From contig CAXGAH010000011.1 in assembly GCA_964007875.1 (NCBI GenBank), positions 5,394 to 69,393 on the forward strand: a stretch of 64,000 nucleotides of DNA, read 5' to 3'. A model generated the notes under the pieces. That model was not told the DNA's origin. It was given only the letters and a program-made list of their open reading frames with translations, and did no database searches. Shown here piece after piece: positions 27,873 through 35,924 of the stretch. The position numbers and the translations under genes are program-made. Source of the DNA: UBA1275 sp002323515. Lineage in GTDB: Bacteria > Bacteroidota > Rhodothermia > Balneolales > Balneolaceae. How positions within the stretch are numbered: position 1 is the first letter of the stretch; each line of letters begins with the position of its first letter.

Positions 27873-29216
27873 TTACCCAGAGTTACGTTCTAAGAAATGA
27901 GTATTTCCCTGTACTCTATATAGACTTCTGGCGGTTTTAACGGTGCCTTTTCCATAGCGATTATTGATACGATCAATGGCTTGATAACGCTGAGTATATT
28001 CGGCTTCATCCCGAAAAAATAGATTCATTTGGCTGGTTTTATCCATGTCTTGAGTGCTTATCATTAGACTACGAATAGCCATTTTTCGCTGGCAAAAAGA
28101 GTCAATGAGCTCAGCTAATTCTCTCATGCACGCGTCATATACATATTTGGTTATGTGAGTAAAACTAGGGGTTACAAAGCGGAATCCTATGCTAGGATAG
28201 TCATTTTTGTCAAAACCAATATGCCCACCAAAACTACTCGAACGTATGCCGTAGGCCCGCATTCGGTAGCAGATCATTTCGATTCCAATGGCTAGTTCAC
28301 CTTTGATAGCTTCTGGGTCGGTACTTCCTTCGGAGAAGGTATGTCCATAACTTACGCCCCATTTAGGTGAATATTCATGATTTTCCTCGAGTATTCGACC
28401 TTGATCCTGGCCGGTAATCGTTTCAAAAAGCATACGCCCAAAATGGGGTCCAAATAGACGCACAAAGGTGTTGGGTTCATTGTGTTTTACCACATCTCGT
28501 ATGCGCTCATATCCTTCTGCTAGGAGATGCTCATAACGCCTTCGCCCTACCCCCCATACTTCGTTGAGCAGTAATGGGTGTATACACATTCGTTCATCTT
28601 CATTGCTTAGAATAAGAGAAATACCGCGGGGCTTATCCAAGCCACTGGCTAGCTTAGCATAGGTTTTGGATCGAGCAATTCCAATAGATCCATATAGTCC
28701 CGTGGTTTCCACGATATCGCGTTGCATTTGCTGAGCAAACGTTCGGATTTGAGGCTCTTCTTTGCCTAGAAGAAAACTTGCATCCATAAAATATTCATCC
28801 ATCGAGTAGCGCTCTATTTGGTGTGAGTAACGGTTCATAATATGATGTACCTGTGTTGATATAGCGGTATAACTAGCGTAGTCTACCTGAAGCATGCATA
28901 CGTATGGGCAGCGTTTATAAGCCTCATAGGCGCTCATTCCTGTTTTAATCCCCATCGAACGTGCTTCATAAGAAGAGGTGGCTACAATACCTTTAACGGT
29001 TCCATTTTCTTTTCTCCATCCACCTATAATGAGGGGAATTCCGTACATATTCTTTCGGAGTTGCTCTACTTGCGCGTAAAAACAGGCAAAGTCGAAATGC
29101 AAATATAAGCGGTCTTTTCGGTGTCGATGTTGGTGTTCTGGGTATACCGTATTGTAGAGAGTAATACGATGTACATCTTGTTCGGCTTGATACGAATATT
29201 CATTTTTTTTTGGCAT
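27873..29216 (-). CDS. Y-family DNA polymerase (DinB/UmuC-like)
   Basis: A 447-residue translesion polymerase. The palm begins HFDFACFYAQVEQLRKNMYG with a catalytic Asp, and the second catalytic block is IERYSMDEYFMD, equivalent to the S-[IV]-DE motif. SGLDKPRGIS and a helix-hairpin-helix region (LLNEVWGVGRRRYEHLLAEG) follow, then the little-finger domain. It lacks a clear beta-clamp motif that I can point to. It is divergent from the unknown 29263 gene across 46 bases and convergent with cdaA. SRAP lies two genes away, so this looks like a small damage-response island. Confidence 0.88.
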   Translation of the reverse strand: MPKKNEYSYQAEQDVHRITLYNTVYPEHQHRHRKDRLYLHFDFACFYAQVEQLRKNMYGIPLIIGGWRKENGTVKGIVATSSYEARSMGIKTGMSAYEAYKRCPYVCMLQVDYASYTAISTQVHHIMNRYSHQIERYSMDEYFMDASFLLGKEEPQIRTFAQQMQRDIVETTGLYGSIGIARSKTYAKLASGLDKPRGISLILSNEDERMCIHPLLLNEVWGVGRRRYEHLLAEGYERIRDVVKHNEPNTFVRLFGPHFGRMLFETITGQDQGRILEENHEYSPKWGVSYGHTFSEGSTDPEAIKGELAIGIEMICYRMRAYGIRSSSFGGHIGFDKNDYPSIGFRFVTPSFTHITKYVYDACMRELAELIDSFCQRKMAIRSLMISTQDMDKTSQMNLFFRDEAEYTQRYQAIDRINNRYGKGTVKTARSLYRVQGNTHFLERNSG

Positions 29217-29262
29217 AAATTACTCCGCTATTGATATGTACAATATATGTGTGTAATTTAAA
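29217..29262. promoter_or_regulatory. 46-base divergent promoter region with spaced dyad
   Basis: This stretch separates the oppositely transcribed polymerase and the unknown gene. It contains TGTACAATATATGTGTGTA (29236-29254), in which ACA and TGT with outer T and A are symmetrical around a seven-base centre. Both promoters must fit here, so a shared operator, possibly damage-responsive, is plausible. Only the symmetry is seen; no known LexA consensus is matched. Confidence 0.35.
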
Positions 29263-29925
29263 ATGACCAAACAAATATTGGTCATGAACAACTTTCCCCT
29301 TGTAGAAATGCTCGCTTTTTTCCCCCGCTATTCAGAGGTGTACACTTTTGATTGGAGGCTGCGCTATGTGCGGCAGGTACGTCATATTAGATCCTGTCAC
29401 ACTAAGACGCTAGGAGGGGTGCAATATTCATTTTTTAGTATTATGACTCAGCAGGGCGAAGCTATGGATGTACGCTTTAATCACGATGAATTACTTTGGG
29501 ACATTGTAGCGCTGCCTGGATCCGAGTTAGCTATACATAGCGAAGATGGTTCGCATTTTGTTATTGACCGAATATTGGTGCACCAACAGCGGCATAAGCA
29601 TCAGCCTTCTCTGGCTCATCGTATGCGCCCTATCCGTTTTGAGTGGCTTCCTTACGCCCGATGCGCGAGGAAGAGCCCTATTGAACATGCCAAAGTAGAC
29701 CGCATGCATCCGTATCGTTTTTTGAAAGGAAAAAATAGCTCCTATCAGGTTCATAGGATAGAAACGCGTCATCTAGAAGATGTTATGGTCACCCGGCATT
29801 TTCATTATGTTGTTGAGGATACCGAGCGGAGGTTCTATCATGTAGTATACATATTGGATCAGGGAGATTGGCGGTTTATACAAGAAGTAGATGAACAGTT
29901 CTTATTTCACCGGTCTACTCCTTGA
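29263..29925 (+). CDS. Unknown protein beside the Y-family polymerase
   Basis: A 220-residue protein without signal peptide or membrane helix, unusually rich in His, Arg and Tyr. I do not recognise a family with confidence. The C-terminal 65 residues (from HPYRFLKGKNSSYQVHRIET to the GDWRFIQEVD segment) and an N-terminal stretch (FDWRLRYVRQVRHIRS to ELLWDI) share a loose pattern of V-x-x-I near the start, an aromatic beta strand in the middle and W-[DR]-[IF]-I at the end, so the protein may be a tandem duplicate of a small beta domain. DUF6504-like proteins that accompany error-prone polymerases have a somewhat similar RWRL/YRV pattern, but this is weak. Neighbours suggest a role in damage tolerance. 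Confidence 0.65.
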   Translation: MTKQILVMNNFPLVEMLAFFPRYSEVYTFDWRLRYVRQVRHIRSCHTKTLGGVQYSFFSIMTQQGEAMDVRFNHDELLWDIVALPGSELAIHSEDGSHFVIDRILVHQQRHKHQPSLAHRMRPIRFEWLPYARCARKSPIEHAKVDRMHPYRFLKGKNSSYQVHRIETRHLEDVMVTRHFHYVVEDTERRFYHVVYILDQGDWRFIQEVDEQFLFHRSTP

Positions 29926-29945
29926 AAGCGGGCCAAATAGTATGA

Positions 29946-30662
29946 TTAGAATAACCGTAATTTGGCTTCGATAAGATGAGGCCCGTTGTTACGTACGTTC
30001 CCAACAGCAGCAGGAACGATATGGCTTTTAAGTCCATCATCGGGGTAGGGGTCCAATAGGTAGTTCAAATCTTCTATACCCAATTGTGGATTTAACCAAT
30101 GAGTCCATTCAGATGAATGCAAAAAAATAGGCATACGGTCATGAATGTCTTGCATGGTTGCATTGGGTCGAGTGGTCAAAATAGAAAACGAGTAAAGAGA
30201 GTCCAGTGGGCTTAAGGGAGAATAAAAGCCTGCTGCAAAAAGAATAGAGTTATTGACCGCTTGTATATAATGAGGAGTTTTATTCCCTTTTGTGCCTGAC
30301 CATTCAAAAAATCCGTTCATTGGGACAAGGCATCGCTGCGTAGATACGGATCGCCACATGAGTTTTTCGACTATCTGTTCGGATCGAGTGTTAATGGGTA
30401 GTAGGGGGCGGCTTCTTGCCTTCGGTTTCCACCCCATAAATCCCCAATACATGGGTGTCCGTATTAATTGGGGAGTATCGGTGGTGGCTTGAAAGATGAC
30501 CGGTACGATATGGCTGGGCGCTATATTATAAGAAGGTAGTTTATGAGCGATTTTCTGTAGATTCTGTTCTCCAAAAATTCCATCTATTTCGTTTGGCAGC
30601 GAAGATCCGATCAGTGTATCTATGGTACTAAGGTCACTAAAAAGAGTGTATCGTCCACACAT
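29946..30662 (-). CDS. SOS response-associated peptidase (SRAP/YedK-HMCES family)
   Basis: A 238-residue SRAP protein beginning MCGRYTLF. The Met-Cys start is essential because Cys2 becomes the N-terminal nucleophile that crosslinks to abasic sites. The ATG at 30662 is therefore the right start, not the TTG codon just before it. Other catalytic residues are visible: the Asn of SYNIAP, MPMYWGFMGW, the Glu in NGFFEW and the HDRMP motif. It protects abasic sites in single-stranded DNA. It lies 17 bases downstream of motB on the same strand, so it may be read through from the motor operon; it converges with the unknown 29263 gene. Confidence 0.93.
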   Translation of the reverse strand: MCGRYTLFSDLSTIDTLIGSSLPNEIDGIFGEQNLQKIAHKLPSYNIAPSHIVPVIFQATTDTPQLIRTPMYWGFMGWKPKARSRPLLPINTRSEQIVEKLMWRSVSTQRCLVPMNGFFEWSGTKGNKTPHYIQAVNNSILFAAGFYSPLSPLDSLYSFSILTTRPNATMQDIHDRMPIFLHSSEWTHWLNPQLGIEDLNYLLDPYPDDGLKSHIVPAAVGNVRNNGPHLIEAKLRLF

Positions 30663-30679
30663 CAAATAGAAAACGCCGT

Positions 30680-31342
30680 TTAATAAAAAATGCGAAGTAC
30701 AATCCGTCTATTTTTTGCACGGTTTTCTATAATATCTTGACCAAATTCGTCAATATGGGGTGCAGTAGGTAAGGGTTGTGTGTCTGCATATCCTGATGCT
30801 TTCAGATTGGAGGCTTGGTATCCTTGACTAACAAGAAATTTAACTACCTCAGAGGCTCTTGCAACAGAAAGTTCCCAGTTAGAAGGAAACCTTAACGTAT
30901 TAATAGGAACATTATCAGTATGCCCTTCGATATCTACTTTAAAATTGTAAAATGATAATCCATTTAGAGCATCAGATACTTTACTAATAATACTCTCACC
31001 TGAGGGTAATAATTCGGCACCACCTGAGATATAAAGTGAACTACTATTAAATGTCATCACAATTTCTTTGGTAGTCAAATCAATATTAACTAAGCCTTGG
31101 TTACGTTCGGTAGTTAAAACAGAATCTAGATCAGCTTTAATTTCTGCCAACGGAGTTTTCTGTATTTCTGTACCCGTTACCTCTGAACGCATTCCTTCTT
31201 TCATTTGATCCCAAAGAGCTTGATCAGGGGTACTTGAAGCAATTAGAATAGCAAAAAAAGCAAGCAGTAATGTAATCATATCACTGTAGGTAAGAAGATA
31301 TTCAAGATCTTCTTCTGCTTCTTCCATTTCATTAGCGCTCAT
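30680..31342 (-). CDS. MotB-like stator protein with OmpA domain
   Basis: A 220-residue protein. A short cytoplasmic N-terminus is followed by a single membrane helix starting YSDMITLLLAFFAILIAS; Asp21 sits where the ion-binding Asp32 of E. coli MotB is. A plug/linker region follows, and the C-terminal half is an OmpA/MotB peptidoglycan-binding domain (VDIEGHTDNVPI, then LSVARASEVVKFL and NRRIVLRI). It would anchor a MotA ring to the wall and gate ion flow. It is encoded 36 bases after motA. No flagellar genes other than the fused rotor are nearby, so flagellar function is not implied. Confidence 0.9.
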   Translation of the reverse strand: MSANEMEEAEEDLEYLLTYSDMITLLLAFFAILIASSTPDQALWDQMKEGMRSEVTGTEIQKTPLAEIKADLDSVLTTERNQGLVNIDLTTKEIVMTFNSSSLYISGGAELLPSGESIISKVSDALNGLSFYNFKVDIEGHTDNVPINTLRFPSNWELSVARASEVVKFLVSQGYQASNLKASGYADTQPLPTAPHIDEFGQDIIENRAKNRRIVLRIFY

Positions 31343-31378
31343 AACAAACTTATTTAAATTATTGTACTATCGAAATAG

Positions 31379-32200
31379 TTAGTCATCCTTATCTTTACTT
31401 TTGCTGCCTTTCTTTTTGAAGTCTCGCTGTAAAAAAGTACTAAGTTTATCCTGAATAAAGAATGCAGTTTTCTTTTCATTAATTAAAATGATTCCTTCGA
31501 GCATGAAAGTCTCTCTAAAACGATTTATAGAAGCTGAATTTTTAATTTTCTCAGCAACAGGATAAAAAATGAATCGAGAGAGTACAATTCCATATAATGT
31601 AGTCATTAAAGCAGCTGCCAGTCCAGGCCCCATGGCAGTAGGGTCGTCCAAATTACTAAGCATATCAATTAATCCAAATAATGTACCGAACATACCAAAT
31701 GCAGGTGCCGCTCCACCCATCGCGCGAAGGACATCAACAACGACCATTTGCCTAAAAAAGCCTTCTTGGATATGGTTAGTTCCGAATTGACGAATGTCGT
31801 CACTTGAATAATTGGTACTTAAAAGAGAAAAAAGATATCCTTCTAAATATCCACCTCGTTCTTCTTCTAATCTATCTAATGCATTAACTCTATCTTTTCT
31901 GATTTCATCATTCCATTCAACGATTGCTTCAAAATCTTTTTGCAGCGATTTTTTGTTCGCACCTGCTTGACTAAAAAAGTATCTCACTCCCGCTAAAGCA
32001 CTATTTACATACCTTGATTGAAACGTAATATAAGAGGCCATAAGAACTCCACCTACTACAATAACCATACTAGGTATATTCATAAATTGGGTGTTAATAC
32101 CTACAGTAAATGTTGTGGTTTTAATTGTCTCCAATACACCAAAAATTATCATTGCTAAACTAATGACTGTACCGATCATTGAGCCAATTGAAAATTTCAT
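31379..32200 (-). CDS. MotA-like stator protein
   Basis: A 273-residue inner-membrane protein with four predicted helices. Two are at the N-terminus (GTVISLAMIIFGVLETI and IPSMVIVVGGVLMASYI). A cytoplasmic loop of about 100 residues rich in Arg and Glu follows, then two helices (GGAAPAFGMFGTLFGLIDML and AALMTTLYGIVLSRFIFYPV). The layout and the LMTTLYG motif are those of MotA/PomA rather than TolQ/ExbB, which have a shorter charged loop. The charged loop is where MotA contacts FliG. It begins three bases after the TPR lipoprotein stop, within the motor operon. Confidence 0.9.
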   Translation of the reverse strand: MKFSIGSMIGTVISLAMIIFGVLETIKTTTFTVGINTQFMNIPSMVIVVGGVLMASYITFQSRYVNSALAGVRYFFSQAGANKKSLQKDFEAIVEWNDEIRKDRVNALDRLEEERGGYLEGYLFSLLSTNYSSDDIRQFGTNHIQEGFFRQMVVVDVLRAMGGAAPAFGMFGTLFGLIDMLSNLDDPTAMGPGLAAALMTTLYGIVLSRFIFYPVAEKIKNSASINRFRETFMLEGIILINEKKTAFFIQDKLSTFLQRDFKKKGSKSKDKDD

Positions 32201-32203
32201 TTG

Positions 32204-32851
32204 TTACTGTCCTCTGCGTATTTCTTGTATTAAAGTTTCTAATTCTGGAATGCTAGGAATGGGAATATTTGGATCCATTTGGACTGCTCGATTCCAATTG
32301 GCACGTGCTGCTGTGATATTTTCTAACATAAAAAAGACCGTTCCTTTTAAGGCATAAGCGTCTGCAGTATCTTGAATTTCAAGGGTCTTGTCAATAAATT
32401 CTAAAGACTCTCGGTATTCTCCAAGATAAAATAAATCTTGAGCTTTCCGAAAGTTAGTAAGTAGAGATTGTATATCTCTGGCTCTGTTTTGTACTAGACT
32501 GGAGTCGATTACTATAATGGAATCTTTATCAACTGGTCGTATGCCCCGTAAATCCAAATAAAATTGTTCTTTAGATGGATCTAGTTTAATCTGGATATTT
32601 GAACTCTCATTTAAATAATTGACGGTAATTACTTCATTTAGAGGACTAGCATCGGTTGTGTTTACCGTATTGCGTTGAGTGTTGGTATTTACCGTACGCC
32701 GACTAGTATCTTCCAATTGTGAAGAGGTATTACTTTGAACCGGCTCAGTGGTCGCGCAGCTCAATGTAAATGTAATTATGAAAGCTACCAAAAATGCTGT
32801 GAGCGTAGTTTTAGTTATAAGTACAATATGTTTAAAATCGTAAGACTGCAT
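32204..32851 (-). CDS. TPR lipoprotein of the motor operon
   Basis: A 215-residue lipoprotein. A hydrophobic signal (about residues 15-30) ends in the lipobox TFTLSC. A Ser/Thr/Asn-rich linker follows, then a beta-rich segment (SSNIQIKLDPSKEQFYLDLR), and from about residue 135 a pair of TPR-like helical repeats (KAQDLFYLGEYRESLEFIDK, AYALKGTVFFMLENITAARA, NWNRAVQMDPN). Probably in the outer membrane facing the periplasm, where it could scaffold the barrel protein encoded just before it. Its ATG lies 20 bases inside the preceding gene, so translation is coupled. Not recognised as a known flagellar protein. Confidence 0.75.
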   Translation of the reverse strand: MQSYDFKHIVLITKTTLTAFLVAFIITFTLSCATTEPVQSNTSSQLEDTSRRTVNTNTQRNTVNTTDASPLNEVITVNYLNESSNIQIKLDPSKEQFYLDLRGIRPVDKDSIIVIDSSLVQNRARDIQSLLTNFRKAQDLFYLGEYRESLEFIDKTLEIQDTADAYALKGTVFFMLENITAARANWNRAVQMDPNIPIPSIPELETLIQEIRRGQ

Positions 32852-33995
32852 GGAATCCGATTCCAGTTTGTTTATAAGTTATACGGTCTTTGTTTGGTAA
32901 TTTGATAGATTCACCAGCGAGCATTAGATTCCCAAATACCGAAAGCCCAATATTTTTACTCAGATTAAATTGCACTCCAGGTTCTAACATAAACATTTCA
33001 CCATCCTTGTTACCAAGAGGAAATTGCATATTTAGTTTGGAGTAGAATACTACTCGATATTCATCTATATCAGGATTCTTTTCTGATAAGGCTTGGTAAT
33101 AAACTAAACCCAAATCAAAAAGTGATATATCGAATAAAGTTATATCTCTATTTCGAGATCTAATAATATGATAACCTGCTGTAAAACCAATATAAGAACT
33201 ATTCTCTAAATCTAAAGGCTGTCTGTAAGAAAACGTTAAACTGAAATCTGTGAGAGCTTGTCGTAATAATGTATCGGCTTGATGTGAAAATGTAGTTGAT
33301 GTGGAATCAGTGCCTGCGCCGGTACTATCATTACTTGATGTTGTAGTCGAATATTGATTCCTATACCAGCTATCGGAGGATCTAGTAGTGATTCCAAAAC
33401 TGACTAATTTTTGTGAACCTTGATTCAATGTAGGTAAAACTATAGGTGGATTTGATATAAATGAGTTACTCCATACTACTTCACGTGATTGAGGGTTCAT
33501 AACACGAATTCCAATGACAAGTCCCTCTGGTTCTCTCCTTTGCAAACTTAATTCTACTAAACCTTGGACACCATATTTATAAGAAATTTCTTCTAACATA
33601 TCAGGTGATACATCTGCTAAGGATCTTCCTTGCATATTTAAAATCTGTAGTGTTGAATCGTTTCCTATAATCTTGAGTTTGTCATTTGGTTCTAGTTCTG
33701 GTGGTGATAATACAGTAAGTCCAGCATATTGACGCATTGAATATTCGATCTCAGCCCTTAGATATTCTACTTCTTCATTTGTAAACCTTAGAGCGGAATA
33801 ATTTATTTTATAAATCGCTATACGACGAACATTAACAGGAAAATCAGCTAAATTTGGATGTAACTGTTCTTGGATTTTTTCAATCATATATGGGTCACCT
33901 TGCTGATGAGTGAAAGTCTGAGCAGAGACATGAACTGTATTTAGTAACCCTCCAAAAGTTAGAACCAATAGTAGATTGAATGATCTTTTCATCAT
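32832..33995 (-). CDS. Outer-membrane-type protein with FlgO/CsgG-like front half
   Basis: A 387-residue exported protein; signal peptide about residues 1-26 (ending VHVSAQ). Residues 45-190 (VNVRRIAIYKINYSALRFTN, then LRAEIEYSMRQYAGLTVLSP and YGVQGLVELSLQ) follow the alternating pattern of FlgO/CsgG-type periplasmic domains, by eye only. After a Ser/Thr-rich linker at about 215-245, beta strands ending in GIGFHAVLRF suggest a small outer-membrane barrel with terminal aromatic. Its ATG directly abuts the stop of the fused rotor gene, so it is translated from the same message. I infer that it links the motor to the outer membrane. Confidence 0.65.
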   Translation of the reverse strand: MMKRSFNLLLVLTFGGLLNTVHVSAQTFTHQQGDPYMIEKIQEQLHPNLADFPVNVRRIAIYKINYSALRFTNEEVEYLRAEIEYSMRQYAGLTVLSPPELEPNDKLKIIGNDSTLQILNMQGRSLADVSPDMLEEISYKYGVQGLVELSLQRREPEGLVIGIRVMNPQSREVVWSNSFISNPPIVLPTLNQGSQKLVSFGITTRSSDSWYRNQYSTTTSSNDSTGAGTDSTSTTFSHQADTLLRQALTDFSLTFSYRQPLDLENSSYIGFTAGYHIIRSRNRDITLFDISLFDLGLVYYQALSEKNPDIDEYRVVFYSKLNMQFPLGNKDGEMFMLEPGVQFNLSKNIGLSVFGNLMLAGESIKLPNKDRITYKQTGIGFHAVLRF

Positions 33996-35924
33996 CTATG
34001 CTTCTGTTTTCATTTTACGACGTACTGCGTAAAGAATGGTTTTTTGAGCGTCCTCTACTTCTGAATTAGTAGCTTCAGAAGGCATTTCTATTTCACTTAA
34101 AATAAGCTGCTGATCTCGTTTAGTACGAGACTTAAGTACTTTTTCTCTGACAGCAGCTGGTGCAGTGCGTAAAGCTAAAATAAGTGTTTCAGAAGGTATT
34201 TCGTCAAGTGCTGATTTTATTAATTCAATTTTTACTTTTGGTAAATCATCAAATCCGATAAAATATTTTTTGATTTTTTTCGCCAATTCTAAATCTTGTT
34301 CTGCAATTGAAGCAACATATGCATCTTGTTCAGAAAGTGGCATAGTTTCAATTGTATTTAATATAGTTTCTACACCATCTGCTGCAACATATTTCATGTC
34401 AGAGATTGCTAAAGCTTTAGTAGAAAAATGAGAGGCAACTTTTTTATAGACGGAAATAGGTATATTATTGATTTTTCCCATTTTAAGGAGAACAGATATA
34501 CGTTTGTTTTCATCCATTTTTTGTAAAACAATACCAGCTCTCTCGCCAGCAACTTGTGCTAATAAAATAGAAATCATTTCATTTGACTCGTCTTTCATTA
34601 GATGTAGAATTTGTTGATCTGTTAATTGATCAACAAATTCAAACATACTAGTTTCTTTATCTTCTGACTCTTTTGGGGTTTTGTATGTTGTAATACTGCT
34701 GCGCAGGTTCTCTGTCTCATTTATTCTTTCTTCGAGAGTAAGGCTACCAGAATTATCAATGCCATAATTAATTATTTCATAAATATTGGAACTCATATAA
34801 GGCTTTAAAATATTAATGAGTTTCTCATCTACACTAATAAGACTTTTTACCACTTTAGTTGTACCCTGTTCTTCATCATTCGCAATCCATTCACTAAACA
34901 TGCTTGAGATAATTTTTGGCTTACTAATGCACATATTTGCAATGAATGTTTTATCTCCTTCAAATTTCGCCATTTCTTTAACAGTAGGACCTTTGCGCGA
35001 CTGTTCTTCATTTATTTCTGTGGTAATCGATTGAGGTATGTTTAAAATAGTTTTAGATTGTTCTCTATTTTGTATAGCTTCGTCATCCTTTTTAGTTTTC
35101 GGCTTTCTTGAGACAGCAAATATTAAAGCCGCAATAAATAATATTGCTAATGCGAGAATAATGTATAATAGGTGCTCTGGGTTGTTCCAGTCAATTCCTA
35201 AAAATAGTTTCTGTTCTCTTTCTTCTACTAGGGTTTGGAAAACAGTATCAGGTAAAACAGGTGAAATATTATTAACTATATTTTCTTCTTGGTCTTCATT
35301 AGGTTGTTCTTGTGTATTATTGACGATATTAGTACTGTCTAGCAATGTTGCAGGACTAGGTGCGTAAGGCTTTTTAATGTCTTGTTCGAAAGCACGACTA
35401 TTTCGGGGAAATACTTTTTTACTGACCGTTACAATATCACCCCGAAATTCATCTGCATTGGCAATTAACGAGGCGGCTTCTTCTACAAAATCTACATCTT
35501 CGTCACTGTATGAAGTATCTACTAGTACCTTAATGTTAAGTCTAGTGAGTTGAAAACGTGCATCAAATCCAGACGCCTTGATACTGTCCTGCCCAGTAGG
35601 CCTGTTTGATTGTAGATTAGGTGGTATAAAAGGGAGCCCAGGGAGATTTTCAATTTTAATGTCTTCTTGTGGTTGAACGACTTGGTAGCCTTTAGGGACT
35701 AAAATGCGCTCTAATGTGGCCTTAACATCTACAATAAATGTTCCCTCCCGGTAGTAATCTGAGAGTGCGTTATCTAAAACAACTTCATAATATCGTTCGT
35801 ATTTAGCTGCTTCTTCCTGTACATCTGCAGACGAATTCTGTCCGGGCACTATTTGCCCGGTTACGATCATACTCTGAAGCGCAATAATGCTTGTAAGAGC
35901 AAGAATTTTTAGGTTTCCTGCCAT
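33996..35924 (-). CDS. FliF(C-terminal domain)-FliG fusion, one-polypeptide rotor
   Basis: A 642-residue protein. A signal peptide (1-23) replaces FliF's first helix. Residues 41-172 match the FliF C-terminal ring domain: ERYYEVVLDNALSDYYREGT then VDVKATLER, a shortened insertion, and RLNIKVLVD...FRGDIVTV, closely like the RLSVAVVV...RGD-VTV of FliF. One membrane helix spans about 251-271. The cytoplasmic part has FliG-like regions: a middle segment at 425-485, GVETILNTIETMPLSEQDAY at 517-536 and ELAKKIKKYFIGFDDL at 546-561. Then follows the torque-helix region. Arg586, Arg603 and Glu611 fall exactly at the spacing of E. coli FliG Lys264, Arg281 and Asp289. FliF domains 1-2 and the FliG EHPQ motif are missing. 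A GGAGG site precedes the ATG. Confidence 0.88.
   Translation of the reverse strand: MAGNLKILALTSIIALQSMIVTGQIVPGQNSSADVQEEAAKYERYYEVVLDNALSDYYREGTFIVDVKATLERILVPKGYQVVQPQEDIKIENLPGLPFIPPNLQSNRPTGQDSIKASGFDARFQLTRLNIKVLVDTSYSDEDVDFVEEAASLIANADEFRGDIVTVSKKVFPRNSRAFEQDIKKPYAPSPATLLDSTNIVNNTQEQPNEDQEENIVNNISPVLPDTVFQTLVEEREQKLFLGIDWNNPEHLLYIILALAILFIAALIFAVSRKPKTKKDDEAIQNREQSKTILNIPQSITTEINEEQSRKGPTVKEMAKFEGDKTFIANMCISKPKIISSMFSEWIANDEEQGTTKVVKSLISVDEKLINILKPYMSSNIYEIINYGIDNSGSLTLEERINETENLRSSITTYKTPKESEDKETSMFEFVDQLTDQQILHLMKDESNEMISILLAQVAGERAGIVLQKMDENKRISVLLKMGKINNIPISVYKKVASHFSTKALAISDMKYVAADGVETILNTIETMPLSEQDAYVASIAEQDLELAKKIKKYFIGFDDLPKVKIELIKSALDEIPSETLILALRTAPAAVREKVLKSRTKRDQQLILSEIEMPSEATNSEVEDAQKTILYAVRRKMKTEA

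Noticed and set aside
30680..32200. TolQR/ExbBD-type or Zorya-type (ZorAB) defence stator
   Set aside because: MotA has the large charged loop and the MotB partner has a typical OmpA domain. A FliF/FliG rotor lies in the same operon and no ZorC/D/E-like nuclease or helicase is present.
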